Positions 36,272 through 49,425 of a stretch of DNA of 64,000 nucleotides are shown one piece after another. The stretch is from Eretmocerus hayati. Lineage: Eukaryota > Arthropoda > Insecta > Hymenoptera > Aphelinidae. The stretch is from NCBI GenBank assembly GCA_029851415.1, contig CM056744.1:115972838-116036837 (forward strand), read 5' to 3'. The notes under the pieces are model-generated. The model was not told where the DNA came from, searched no databases, and saw only the letters and a program-made list of their open reading frames with translations. How positions within the stretch are numbered: position 1 is the stretch's first letter; each line of letters begins with the position of its first letter. A program made the translations under genes and the position numbers.

Positions 36272-38256
36272 CAAGTTTGCATCGACTAATTGCGAGGATC
36301 AACCTTAAGGCATTGTGTATGTATATGTACATACTCGGTCACCCACGCAAAATGGAGTAAAGAGAAAAAAAAAGTGAGGAGAACTCGCTCTCGTTAGTCG
36401 TATGCTAATGTAGAGTGTACTGCCCTTCGAATAATATGAGTACACGAACGTCCCTGAGATATTCTCTCTGTTGCTCTCTCTCTCTCTTCGCTCTATTATC
36501 TCTCCGAGATCCGATTTTGGGATACACTCGCGTCTCTCTCTCTCTCTCTCTCTAATGTATCTAGTAAAAATGTCTATGGTAATTTTGCCACACAGCGAAC
36601 CGAGTATACGATGTATTGTTTGTATAGAGTACAATTTATACAGGAGAAGCTGATGGACTCTAGTGAAGGAGAAAAACAAGTACTTGGCCTTGGATCTGCG
36701 TGCGATTTTAAAATGACAAGTCCATCCAGATTTGTACATATACTTGGAACAATTCCCCTCGAGTGAATGTTGAAAAAATGAAAAAATGGTAGAAAATGAT
36801 TTTTATAGATGGAGTTTGCGGTCCGACCACAATATCCATACATATGTGTGTGTTATATGTACGAGTGAGTATAGGGATATTGAGACAATTGCTAAATTGC
36901 TCCTGTTGCTCACTTTTTTTTTAGAACGTACCACTTGTAAACACAGAGTTAGCGTATGAGCCATCCTGTGTGATCAGTGCCAATGAGGAAATTAGGGATT
37001 TAGAGAGAGAGAGCGAGTATTGTGTGTAGTTACAGGCAGCAAAAAGAATCGCATCAATTCTATCTGAGCAGAAGCTAATTTTCGAATTGTTAGACGAAGA
37101 AAATATTGAACACGCAAATGTATCCGGTTCTCTCTCTCTCTCTCTCTCTCGGGCTAAGCAGACTTCAATTTCTGACCACCAATTATCGTTATTAGACCTA
37201 TTTTCGACTTGTTACTCTGCTTGTTTGCGTATAAAGTATAAATACAGTTGACTGAGTTGAGGTTAGCTCAATGTTTCTTCTTGCTATGAGAAGCTCAATT
37301 TGGAAGTAGATTTGGTACACTCCCATTTTTTGGCTACCAAGAAGCGCCCTTTTTTTCAAAGTTGCTTCGCTTTAGATTTTAATTGTTGTCTTCTACTCAA
37401 TTCCACTCTGATGGTTTACAAGGTTTGTTTGTTTCGAATTGGATTCAGATGAAATTCTATGGAATTGGTGTGCTCTTTGACAATTTGGAACAGTAAAGAA
37501 TTATAATATTTCTTAATTGTTTTAAAGTTTGTCTCATTATTATTGACTCGCAAGGATGGCTCTGATGGGAGTGGTATCGCAAAAATTGATGGTTATAGCG
37601 CAATTTTTTTTTTTTGCAATCGCCAACAGATATTGCAAACCTATTTGTTACATTCTTTAAATCTCACACCACTATATAATTTTTACTATGGGGAAAGACA
37701 TTTCTCTGTAGGCGCGCATAATTCCCGCGCAAGTCGTATAATTTTCTCCATCGGCGCGCGTCGTCACTCCGAAGAAGACTATAAAACACCACGCTATTCC
37801 GATATCGACTGCTCCCTTCCAATGATTACAAACCGTTAACACCGTTTACAAGAATATAAGTATGTCCATAACCTCTTCTCACGAGAAATTTCTTCTCTCA
37901 GAAGAAGCATCAATTCAAACGACCAGATGCATCAGTTGTATTATAAAATGAACTCTGTTTTCTCAATCCAAGTGTCGTTTTGAACATAACGCAGGAAGAA
38001 AAGGAAAAAAAATCATTCAATCCTCGTCAATTCTCAACCATGCAATTCAGCACATCCATCACAAGTATACAACAAACTGTGTATATTCTTCAATGGAAAT
38101 AGCCTGCATCAAAAGTACAAAGCAAAAAACACACTCGGTGCAAAACGCGCAAAAGCTGTCAAAAAAGTAAACGAAAGGAAAAAGCAGAATGAGCTCGCGC
38201 GCGCGAGACTTGTCAAAAAGTCAAGATCGATCGGCGCCGAATCTTTACGTGTACAT

Positions 38257-38258
<2 letters not shown>

Positions 38259-38284
<26 letters not shown>
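38259..38284. repeat. (GT)n microsatellite
   Basis: About 13 GT units following ACATAT. Confidence 0.95.
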
Positions 38285-38290
<6 letters not shown>

Positions 38291-39366
38291 CAAAATGAAA
38301 TTACAGAGATACATATATACTTACTTACACATATATAGGGGATGATTTTTCTCATCGATCAAGGGGCGCCAAAGTTTAAAAAGAAATAACAAGTTAAAGA
38401 ATGAACTCTCGCGCAAACTAACCTACTTGATGGATCGCGTATTATAAAGAGTCGCGCCGTTACATCTGTGTATCATACCCGCATGGGTCCACCATACACG
38501 TTCATAAAAAGTGACTTTGCATCGCGCGCGATACAAAGTATTATATGATTTTTTTATTTATTAACTTTCTCAACTTATGATCCCTTGCTGCGGAGCTAGA
38601 TCAAATAATGAAATGCGTCGTGATTAGCAAAATTTAGTCACTCAATCGGGTAAGACGAATTTTATATCGGGTTGTAGCATGTTAAGCTAACCGAATTTTT
38701 TTCAAATTTTAAATAATTAGTGCTATTATAGCAAATATTCGTTAATTTCACGTTTGATATGGTGATAAGTGATGGAGTGTGTATTGCAATCGCACTGTCT
38801 CGCCTCTCGTGCGAATTATTCAGACAATATGAAGGATTTACCCGCATTTTGTGCAAAATGATCGATGGGACGATTCCTAACACATGCACGACGCGATCTC
38901 AACTTCGGATAAAAATTTCCTTATCAATGCGACCGAATCGCTTATATCATCTATCTTTCTCTCTTCAGATTTTGATTCGCCGTTGAATGCATTTCGCAAC
39001 TTGCTCAATTTCTCAAACATCTTTCGAAGCTTCTGGTTACATCGCGTCAAAAAATTTCAATCAGCCGTTACCATCCGCATTCCACCAAAAGACCAATTGA
39101 TCGTTTTAAAATCAAATATGTGACATCGGACAGATGTATTAACTGTACAATTTGAACAGATACCAAAAAAAGGAACTTTTTAAATTTTCATAATTTTCTC
39201 CTTCGCTCTTTCTTGTTTCAAGAGACAACGATAGACGCGCTAGCATTCGAATTTAATGTGCAAAGTGTCGAGAGGTATGCAAGACATACTCGCATATATT
39301 ACATCGTATACATACATATATCTGTACGTTAACTTTTCGCGCTGCCCTTTATCATTATACATGCGC

Positions 39367-39388
39367 AACGACGACGACGACGACGACG
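39367..39388. repeat. (ACG)n microsatellite
   Basis: Seven ACG/CGA triplets, CpG-dense. Confidence 0.9.
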
Positions 39389-42300
39389 TGAGGATAGAGA
39401 TGGCTCTCTTTGGTTGAAATAATTAATGTCGTATGCATAGGCCAAAGACGACCAAGTAATTTTCTCTCTTTTTTTAGACGGGCTCAATTTGTTGCACTGT
39501 CTCTTGGTTGATTTGTCACGCCTGCCCGTCGCATATATTCGTTGCTTTCGTGTTCTGTGTGCATGGTGCAGAAGCAAACTTCCACGCTGTGTATTGAGAA
39601 TGTATATATGTATACTACGGTAGATGGCAGCACCGTCTGGGTCGATCTCGATCGTTTCTGTCTGTACTCTTTCGGGAATTTCGATTTTTAGTTGAGCGTA
39701 TGAGACTGGTCACCCTCGCCATCAAAATATTGTATTAGAAAGGTTATTATTAAATATTAAGGTTAGAAATTATCGAACTACTGTTTGCTCCGATAGAACC
39801 ACTGCAATTTGTGCAATTCAAACTCGTATAATGCATGTGAAAATTAGTGTATTTGTATTGAATCAAATTTTTAACAGTAATGTTCGATTATCGATATATT
39901 CGTTGACAGTTCGAGATGGGATAATGTATCTCGATGATATCGTAGACACAGAATTATTTCTAGACTATAGATCTACTCATTGGTCCTGTCACAACTACGC
40001 TGCATATATAGTGTAAAATACAATCAATCTCGTCAGCCTGAATATGACAAACAGTATATATTCAGAGCTCAGGCGTCGATTTTTGAATTGAGACTACGAT
40101 CGAGCATTATCTTTTTTTTATTTATATCTCTCGCTTTGCTTTTGTTTTGTGTGACGTAACGGAATGCTGATATTCGATTATGACCGTTGCTAAAGATTGA
40201 TTTGAATGCATTCGATTTTATGTTGCTCGTTGTCTTCTACGTAAAAGTAGTGATCGGAGCAAACGTATACATAAAATAAGAACAAAACTTTGAGATATCG
40301 TCAGTCTATGATGATGACAGTGGTTGTACAATGTACATGCAGAGAGACTAACGAGAAACACTCGATGTTGGAATTCAAGTCGAGCTGTCTGTTGAGCTTT
40401 TATCAGAAACGCATCTTATGAGACTAGTGGTGAGCTATAGGGCAAAGTGAGGTGACACTGCGAGGGGGTTACATTTCAAACGGTAACAAGCTCGCGAATC
40501 ATACACACAACTCTTCACCCACACACATATAGACACATGTACATGTGCAACTTCTCGTGATCCTTTCTCCGGTCACGGGACGACTCTATAGCATCAGATA
40601 TACATAGATATAGATATATATAGGGATAGTATACGAGTACACGAGTACACGACGTCGTTCGTCGTATGTTGGTCGAATTTGCACGAATACAAAAGAGTGC
40701 AGTGAAAAATGACATTACCAACACATGTTCATACTTCTGTGAGATGAGATGCAACTTTGTCCTTCGGATCGTCGTCGTCGTCGCGTGTGACCGACATATG
40801 CGGGCACTATCATCCTCTTCATACGCTCTATCTATCTCTCATTTTATGCACTTTTACATATGTGCGAGAGATTCATTTTCGCACTCTTCTACCACAACGT
40901 GCTCTGCTGTGCAGTTTGGGCCTTGTATAAAAATAGTGTACATATTTGAATCTCGTGATGGTGGTGCAGAGGTCGGCACTCTTTTTCTCTCGCATGGTTA
41001 TAATATCGCGTGCATAATTGCGTATGAATATGACCAATTGGTATGATATGTACTCTCTTCTCTTCTGCGGTTGAACTTCTCGCTCTTTCTTTCTTTCTTT
41101 CTTTCCTTATGGGGGTCATCGTCGGTCGATCGGCTTTCTTTTTTTACTATAAAGGAGATAATAATGAGTGAGAGAGAGATTTTTGGCAATTTTCACGCAG
41201 TCCACTTTCATCTTTTACCGCACACGTGTAGGCAGAGTGGTCGCATCTCTGGATCATTGTTTTCTCATGGAGAAATTTTCTCATTCACTTTGCATGAGTG
41301 CACAAAATTTCACGATTTTTTTTTATTTCAAATCTCTTCGAGTTTGGATAAAAATATTTTCACTTTACTCAAATCTCGATTTTCGATGAAACTTCCCCTG
41401 TCGAGGATGCAGCAAAAATTTGTTGAGACTCGATACACAGGAAGTTCACATTGTTTCGCACAAACTATAATCATTCCCTGTCTCACGAGTGTCTCGATGT
41501 CGCTTGCCCTTCTTCTTAAACACGATTCGTGCAGGTTTCGCCATAGCACCTGTACTCAACATATCCTAACCTCACACACGGTAATTTTTATATTTTCCAT
41601 TCATCATAAAGGTGAATTTAAATTTGCTATATAAAAATTTCTACTCCTACACCTTTCGCCTCTTTTTCGTCCTCCTTCTAGACTACACGAAATTTTGAAA
41701 ATGTCCCGACTTTCTGCAACGGATATTTCACAACTTTGAACCTCCTTTTCTGACGCCTTATTTGACCTTGATCTTTATACACGCGTCGTTTGATCGATCT
41801 GATATATTATAGAATGTATAAGAGGCGATGAGGTGAGAGATGAGGCATACTATATAAACGTGGGAGATCGAGGAAGGGAACGATATGTGATGAGACCATC
41901 AGGCTGCTTAATTTGGATCGGGTTGCATGCATGCTTGGGAAAGTAAATCGGTGCTACCGGGTAAATCGATCAGCCCTTCTCATTCCATAAATATAGGTAC
42001 CCAAGTTGGCTTCTTTATGGAATTTCCTGTTAAAATACGCTACACTACACCACTGCAAGAGTCATTCATCTAATTTTGGTTGATTCAATTCTGCTCCTTG
42101 TACAGACATAGATTGAAATTCCTATGTTTCCTATGACATTTTATTCTTCATTTCGGTAATTCACGCCATCCAATCACTACCCAGTTGAAAGATTTTCTTT
42201 CACACTTTCTTATGAGATCATTCGGGATAGGTTTGATAGGCTGAACACGTTGTTTCATATTCTGAATCGAAGAAAGAAAAAAAAAAGGTCCAATGCATGC

Positions 42301-42487
42301 AAAATTTATGAAAAATCGAGCTCTTGGTGTTTTTTTAAAATGTGACAAATGCATCAGAAAGCAACTTGCAATGTTCTCGATGTAACAAGTGCCGATGTAC
42401 ACACAGAATCAACCCATAGAACATTTGATATGCCTAGTCAGCGTTACTCGGCTAAATTTGTTCTCCCTTTTTCGCGCGACACCTATA

Positions 42488-43822
42488 GGGGAGAGTGGGG
42501 CGAATTAGGACAGGTTTTGCAGTGGGGCTATCTGGCGATACTTGGGGATAGGCGCGCTACGGGACTTGAAAGTTCAACTATTGAATAAATTGTAAAAAAA
42601 TTTTCAGACCTCCAGGTCACCGCTTTCATAATTTTTTTTGAAGTTTGAGAAAAAAAAATCTGTCCTAATTCGCCCCGCGTTTGGGGGCACTTTAGGACAG
42701 TTTTGGGGGCAAATTAGGACAGCCTTTGAAGATCGAGGTATAATGCAATATTCCTCAACTATTAGAGTCGAGTTTGCTCACCAAAACACGTAGTAGTAAC
42801 CCTAAATACAGAGGGAAACTCGCCCGCGACCTTTATATCCTCCTTAGAGCCTCAGAAAGCGAGCCATTTTTGTGTCATTTTTGAACATTATTGAATTAGG
42901 CGGTTTATTGGCGCACTGCCGTCTTTAGCAACCGGCAATCGTTTCGCAGCCTCTAAGAGTCTACTTTCATTAGTTTTTCTTCATATTGGAGGTATTCATA
43001 CTTGCCGTAAGTCAACGATCCGAATGATAGAGTGCGACAATCAACCCAATATCAGCGAATGCGAGAGTGAAAATGCGTAAATCGAGTACTCGCTAAGAAC
43101 ACGTTGAAAGCGACTTCTCGCCTCCAAACTGACTCCTGAGATGGCCATAGGATATCGTAACTTCATTTTCTTACCCATTATCAATCACCTAACTATCCCT
43201 GAACCTCCCGCGCCTCGAAAAACGCCCAATATACATCATTCATATATAATATACCCAATATACATCATGTATATATTATATAATATATAATATACATAAT
43301 ATATATCAATATACAATATACATCATATTATATCTATATAATATATATAGATACGGGTAATTATCATCGAAAAACACGGACTCGCGACCGGTCGACCGAT
43401 TTTATATGGGATTTAGCATTGTCCTAATTCGCCCCGTCCAGTTTGTCCTAATATGCCCCCAAGCGTTTTTTTCGCAAAATTGCGATTACTTGAGTTCAAG
43501 TGGGCCGATTTTGACCCACGATGGCTAAAATCTTTGTTTTGTAATGTAGTTTTTGACCCTCAAATGGCGATGAAGTCTGTCCAGTTATGCAGGAGCAGCG
43601 TAAACTCTTGCATTTCCAAAATAAACCGCGTGAGGCCCCCAAAAAGCACCCCTACGTCAGCGAGGACCCCCAGTGTCGTTTCGAAAGGTCTAACCTGGAT
43701 AAAAACCATTGTCTGTGATGGTATTGAAAATGTTTTTATGCGACGGAAGCGTAGACTCACCCACAACCGAGCTATCTAGCTTGTCCTAACTCGCCCCTGT
43801 CCTAATTCGCCCCACTCTCCCC
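42488..43822. mobile_element. 1.3-kb DNA transposon with GGGGAGAG termini and TA duplication
   Basis: The terminal inverted repeats are at least 25 bp: the left begins GGGGAGAGTGGGGCGAATTA and the right ends with its exact inverse. TA dinucleotides at 42486-42487 and 43823-43824 form a target duplication. The terminal word recurs inside as GTCCTAATTCGCCCC or close variants at 42663, 43419 and 43799, with GGGGGCACTTTAGGACAG and a related copy near 42690-42720. An AT-rich block of TATA repeats lies at 43239-43352. A 108-codon frame at 43453-43779 has no transposase motif, so the element is probably non-autonomous. Confidence 0.85.
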
Positions 43823-43936
43823 TAAACATCAGCAGGCTCTCCTTGTCTTCAAAGTATAAAGCATACCGACTCAACTCTCATAGCCCCTGTATAATCACGT
43901 TAGCATGATTCCCACTTTATCCAAGCCATCCGCCAT

Positions 43937-43964
43937 TATATATATATATATATATATATATATA
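43937..43964. repeat. (TA)n microsatellite
   Basis: About 14 TA units between two transposon insertions. Confidence 0.9.
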
Positions 43965-44144
43965 GCTTTCCTCCACTTCTTCTCTTATATATATACCTTA
44001 TCGGTTCATCTTTTCATTATGCCTCGACACTCGTCCTTTCTTCGTCATCGTCTCCTTTTTTTTCCCCCCATCAAGCTCTGCGAAAAACTCTGTATACACT
44101 AAGATATGTCCTCAAGCTTGCAAGCATTACGTCGATATATATTA

Positions 44145-44381
44145 GGTTGTAATGGTCCGAAGCTCTAGTGCGGTGGCGCCACGGTCTGTAACGTGAGTTT
44201 ACGCACACACTCTCTTGTCCGTGAGCTCACCGATAATTTTGGAGCACGACCATGTGTGAGCGAGGCTCACACATGTTTGCGTCTGCTTGGCGTCCGTGAG
44301 CTCACAGACGAGAGAGTGTGTGCGTAAACTCACGTTACAGACCGTGGCGCCACCGCACTAGAGCTTCGGACCATTACAACC
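44145..44381. mobile_element. Palindromic mariner-type MITE, 237 bp
   Basis: The first 70 bases, from GGTTGTAATGGTCCGAAGCT, are exactly inverted at the right end, and the stem continues with few mismatches to about 88 bp. An inner hairpin (CATGTGTGAG and CTCACACATG, 44251-44275) fills much of the loop. TA flanks both ends (44143-44144 and 44382-44383), fitting Tc1/mariner insertion. There is no coding capacity. Confidence 0.9.
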
Positions 44382-44668
44382 TAATAGCGTCATAGTTTAG
44401 AGGTTGGATATCGAAAGAAAGAGAGAAGGGCTTCGTGACGTGGGCACCCGACTTTACGGGAAAATTATAAAAAAAATACCATCTAATTGTGTGTCTTAAG
44501 CGCGTTCAGACACAATTTTAAAATCAATTGTGGATGTTATGGTTTTTCCAAAAAAAAATGAAGAAGTTTTCGGGTGCTGGGAAACTCAATCAATTTTTTT
44601 CTCGGCAACCGTACACTCTGGGAATTGTGCGTTTAGTGCGGTCGATTGCGCGTAGTTTTTCGTACAAG

Positions 44669-44932
44669 TGAGTATTTTTACTTTATCGAAACACAACTTA
44701 ATTCTGTGAAAAACTGACGAAAACAGATTTTCAGCGGTTGTGCACGGTCACCCCAGCAGACGACGCGGCGGCGAGGCGAACCACGGCGTCCACCCGGTGA
44801 TTCGTGTTTGACGAATTCGATGTTCTTGGAGAAGAAAACGATAGTTTCTTGGACAGCGATTATGTAGCTGAAAAGCTAAACCATCCCTCGTGGGAGATGA
44901 TCGCCGAGGAGATAACAGAACTTTGCTAAGAC
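44669..44932 (+). pseudogene. Exon-like fragment carried by the fold-back element (origin unknown)
   Basis: After the donor-like GTGAGT at 44669, GATTTTCAG near 44735 resembles an acceptor. Downstream the frame runs FDEFDVLGEEND, SFLDSDYVAEK and LNHPSWEMIAEEITELC, then stops. The text looks like an acidic protein segment but I do not recognise the family. An in-frame TGA lies just before it. It could be a captured host gene fragment, as in Pack-MULEs, or a relic of the element's own gene. Confidence 0.3.
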
Positions 44933-45075
44933 AGTGGTTTTGCGTTCAAACACTAAACCATCCCTCGTGGGAGATGACCGCCGAGGAGATGACAGAATTT
45001 TGCTTAGACAGTAGTTTTGCGTTTAAAAACTAACCCATCCCTCGTGGGAGATGAACGCCGAGGAGATAAAAGAGA
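44881..45075. repeat. 77-bp minisatellite inside the fold-back element
   Basis: CCATCCCTCGTGGGAGATGA begins at 44881, 44958 and 45035, an exact period of 77. Two full copies and a partial third are present. In the first copy the frame reads as a protein-like acidic peptide (LNHPSWEMIAEEITELC) followed by a stop. Confidence 0.9.
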
Positions 45076-46909
45076 TTTCAGCAAGATTTTGGGTAATTAA
45101 TAAGTATTTTCGTGCTCACGTAGCAGCCGATAGCAGAGAGGTGCTACTGCGCATGCGCTGGTCTTGCACCTCCTTCTGCTCTGCAGCTTGCCGAGAAGCA
45201 GTTTTAATTAATTACCGACCAAAATAATGGTGATTTTTGGAAAGTAAAAATACTCACTTGTAGGGAAAACTACGCGCAATCGACCGCTGTAAACGCACAA
45301 TTCCCACAGTGTACGGTTGCCGAGAAAAAAAATAGTTAAGTTTCCCAGCACCCGAAAACTTCTTTATTTTTTTCTGGAAAAACCATAACATCCACAATTG
45401 ATTTTGAAATTGTGTCTGAACGCGCTTAAGACGCACAATTAGATGGTATTTTTTTTATAATTTTCCCGGAAAGTCGGGTGCCCACGTCACGGAGCCAGAG
45501 AGAAGGCTCTTCTTTTTATTCAATTATGGTTATATACCCGTGTCAGAGAGTCTCATCGATGCGATCGTAGTTGTGAGCCAATCTTATACGATTTTCATAT
45601 TATAGCTCTTGTTGCCTATATCGATGATAGAGTAGTGAGTAATGAGTGGAAGGTAAGATCATAGCTATATAGTTGCTCGTTTAATGGGAATGATGATTGA
45701 GTGATATGTAAGAGTTGGCTATTCATACATTTCATCACTTTAACAGCGGAATGAGAGTATGATTGGAATGGTAAAATGATATCCTAATTAGGGGATAATA
45801 TTGCCGAACCTAACCTCAAAAACGCGAAAGTGATGTTGAAACTTGACACTATAACTATTATATCGTCGTGAGTACACTCAAACATTAGAGACCTATTCAT
45901 TTTCCGAGCGAAAGAGAAACGGAAAGTTTACTGAAAACCGCAAACAACAAAGAAAAGCATTTCCTACATCCGCATCGCGTATCACACCGCGTTTCTACAC
46001 ATCACCATCATATCATCGTCTCATCGCCATTTATAGTAATCGTAGTTGCAGTAATCGAATGTACGGGCAATATTCACTGCTTTGACGAAACAAATTTTTG
46101 GATAAAAAGACTTTGTGGTTTACTCTTACATATTATACACACAGGAGGATTTGACTTTTGCTCGCCAAGCCAAAGAGTGGCGCCTACATAAAATCGGTAC
46201 CGATTAGCCATTTTTTTCCTACCTACCAAATTAGTCTGAAGTTACTCCTTCAGACGGCGGCGCCTTTAAAATACTTTCAACGTGTCTCGATTTGCGCATC
46301 TTCTTTGTCTGCAACACAACACAGAGTGACAGTATCTTAACCTCAACACACACACACATACACAAAGATGTCATGGTGGTGTTGAAAAATTTGAAGAAAA
46401 TTGGTCTCGTACAGCTCTATTACAACTGCGAGAGTGAGCACTCTTTTGGTATCGTGTGTGTATCGTCAATATTGCAAATTTCTTGCAAAAAACATTTTCT
46501 TCCGTGCTGTTTGACCTGCAGCAATTACTCGTGTGTGCAATACTTGAAGATGAGCTCTATATGTATACCATTCCTTCGTAGCTTTTGAATTGTTGAACGC
46601 TTGTAGCTTTTTACCGAAACACTCACACGTATGATCGTCGGTAGTTGTGCAAAAAAAAAAAAAAAACTACGAGAACAATAGAAATTCTCTCTCTTACTAC
46701 CTTGCAGCAACTTGTCTCTCGATCTCCCCTTTCTCATGCACATTTTCATCGTAAGCTACATTTTGTCCTCAACCTCCCTCACTACTCTTCCATCTCGTTC
46801 TATTCGACTGGTGTTGAAATTTTGCTCAATACAATATCATGCACAACTAGTGCTATATTGCAACCCTCGACCCCCACCTTCGTATGAAAAGCTCTGTGAA
46901 TCCTGTATA

Positions 46910-46922
46910 GGGGGGGGGGGGG
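46910..46922. repeat. G13 homopolymer
   Basis: One of several long G or C tracts in the window (also G13 at 4768-4780, C16 at 49410-49425, G12 at 62780-62791). Confidence 0.9.
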
Positions 46923-49409
46923 ACATTGAGAATATTATTCGGACTAGAAGTGGAGAGAGGGTCATTGTTATTCCACAGAGAAGATATTTCGCTGCATTGC
47001 GTCGAATATTCACCACTTTATAGCATTGGTCAGTATGATACAAAATTTTTGTAACATCCCCAGCTCTTGAACAGTGCAACATCCTTCTAATCTCCCCTTG
47101 ACTTACAAACTCACAATAATGATGTAGTGTTCAAACGTTCTTTGAGTCTTCTATTCATAATCTACTCGTGTAGAAATTTCTAGAAGAATCTCGCAGGAAT
47201 CTTACAGAATTATCCTAGTCCTGGTGGAATTCCTACCAAAATCCTACTCGGTCAGTCAAAACTTTTTCGATGGACTCTAATGAGATTCTCCTGTGGGATT
47301 CTCATAGATATTCCTTTCATGAATTCTATGCAAATTATCTATATAAAAACAAAAACAAAAACAAACTCATGTGGTTTAGGTATACCTCGTTGGAATAGTG
47401 TTGATTAATAAGAATCTATTACTTGAGTAAATTAACATTCACGATCATATCAGCATCGGCGGTGTAGTATCGAATCTATTACCTTTGGATAAGGAAGCAT
47501 GAACCTAGAAAAATTACTCAAAAAATTCAGATGCCTCGAGAGATGCTCATATTCCGTACTCGAAATGAATTTTTTCAAATATTTTTCCTTCTGTTAGGAT
47601 GAAGGATACAAAGTGGGTGTTATTATGGGGCCCTGCAGCAGATACGAGGGCGGAACTATCAAACGGAAAGCATCACAGACTGAGAGTACATTAAAAGTTG
47701 AGAAAAATCGGGTTGTTGAATGCATACGATATGTTATACAAGTACGTAATGCTGCAGTGTGTGTAGGAGAGTTAATGATTGTAACGATGTCATAGAAGAC
47801 ACGTGTAACGTATGCTCTAAAAGAAGATATGAGAGAGAAGTACACAGGGAAATTAGGCCCTACATCGAACGGGACAGAGTGTAAGCGATCATTAATCACC
47901 CTCACAGACACAACCCAATGATGTCGTTTACATCTACTAATACCTATGAGAGTTACGTCCAAGAAGTGGATACAGGCGCGTGTTGTATAAAAGGAAACTC
48001 TAAAATTTCCCACTAATGAAAAATGAATCGGATGAAAATTTCTAATACATCTGGCTGACTTGATCCAGCCGTTGATTTAAAAATCAACGTTTGTTACTTT
48101 GTCCGTACTAAAATACCGCAAAAGTACACACGAAATGAGATTGAGAAGGATCGATGTGTCTTGTAGCCAGTTTCGTGCAATTATTCGATTGAAAAAATGC
48201 TGCACTCGCAAAAATGGGGGGAAGAGAATCGTGACGGGGCAGTTGACGACTGTGATGCAGAGATATGTATATATAGTTGCTGAGTGAAGAAGGTGGAGGT
48301 GGATGGACCACCAAGGTTGGAACTGCATATCACCCTCTCTCTCTCTCTCTCTTTACATCGCGATTCTTTGGCAGGCCACGTATACTCATTAGCCTTTATT
48401 ACTTCTCCGTACTCCTGTACTAAGAGAGACGCGTCCTCTCTCGCTTGATTATCGTAATTCGATTTTGATACATATGTACTGTGTATATAAGCAGCTTCTC
48501 TCTACATTGGATCTTTGATTAGGGGCCCTATCCAACTTAATCCCACTCCCACTTGCGGATGAGCCTATTAATTTTGTACTGTCACCGCCCACTATATTCT
48601 ACATTCTGAGACAACATAACCTATATAGACATCCATTTACTATATCTTGATGTTTCTCGAGAGTTGAAACAAAATCCGTATACGTCTATTGATCGTTTCT
48701 ATCACGATATCTTGAGTTCTACTATAACCACTTCTTCAGTAAAAAGTGACCCATGATTCTGATTGGCTAAGATTCGGACGCTTTGGTGTTTGAATTTCGC
48801 GGCCTTTTTCATTTTCATCACTGTGTGAAATTTGCCAGTGTGGTTACTCAATTTGAGACGTATAATTTCTAGGTCAAAAATCGTTATTTCCCTTTTCTTT
48901 TTCTAGCTTTTCATAGTAAGACAAATTTTCCCTACGGACGACGATTACTTCAATAACCACTTATATTCACTATCTTTCTGAGTCACAATGAGATCGTGCC
49001 CGTGCGATTAATGGTGGGAAGATCAAAATTACCAATTCAAAACATTGCTCAACCGCAATTTTCAATTTTGAAATGCAATAAAAATGTCCCAAGGAGTACA
49101 TGGTATTCTTACTCATTTATACAATCGTATACTAATCATATTTTCCTTCCGCAGTACAGAAAACTGAAATAACTGAAATCCTAAAAAAATGCAAGTGGCA
49201 CTATTGGATAGATGTAAGCGAGTGTGTCGCGTAGAAATACCCCCTTTTCCCTCTTTTCACTTTTCGTCTCGTATTATACATGTGTATTCTACGTCTCTCG
49301 AGAGCCCCACGTGCAGCTGTTGCAGCATCAGCCCCTGGCATCTCTCTCTGCATATATCCTTCACTCAACACACGAGTCTTTTTCGTGCGTACCTCTCACC
49401 TTTTCTGAG

Positions 49410-49425
49410 CCCCCCCCCCCCCCCC
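49410..49425. repeat. C16 homopolymer
   Basis: The longest C/G homopolymer in the window, in a pyrimidine-rich stretch of the intron. Confidence 0.9.

Larger units (their letters stand above)
36272..42485. other. Intronic stretch with no recognised gene
   Basis: It contains CT runs (36534-36553, 37131-37151), the GT and ACG microsatellites and a TTTC run at 41087-41105. The longest open frame (41071-41634) begins at TTG and is low in complexity with no domain. Confidence 0.5.
44429..45496. mobile_element. Fold-back element with perfect 9-bp target duplication (Mutator-like)
   Basis: AGAGAGAAG flanks both sides (44420-44428 and 45497-45505). The termini are GGCTTCGTGACGTGGGCACC at the left and its near-perfect inverse at the right, and the arms match for about 250 bp (44429-44680 and 45246-45496). 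A 9-bp duplication with long inverted repeats is typical of Mutator-like elements. Both arms carry the same peptide frame (KKFSGAGKLN, then FFSRQPYT, then GIVRL) ending at an ACAAGTGAGT donor-like word. The centre has a 77-bp minisatellite and a smaller inverted repeat. No transposase is present. Confidence 0.8.

Noticed and set aside
41071..41634. 187-codon frame on the + strand, the longest in the window
   Set aside because: It starts at TTG in a TTTC repeat and is rich in F, S and H from pyrimidine-rich DNA. No motif is recognised.
42212..42226. TGAGATCATT, as in bantam miRNA
   Set aside because: Only the first ten bases match and no hairpin is present.
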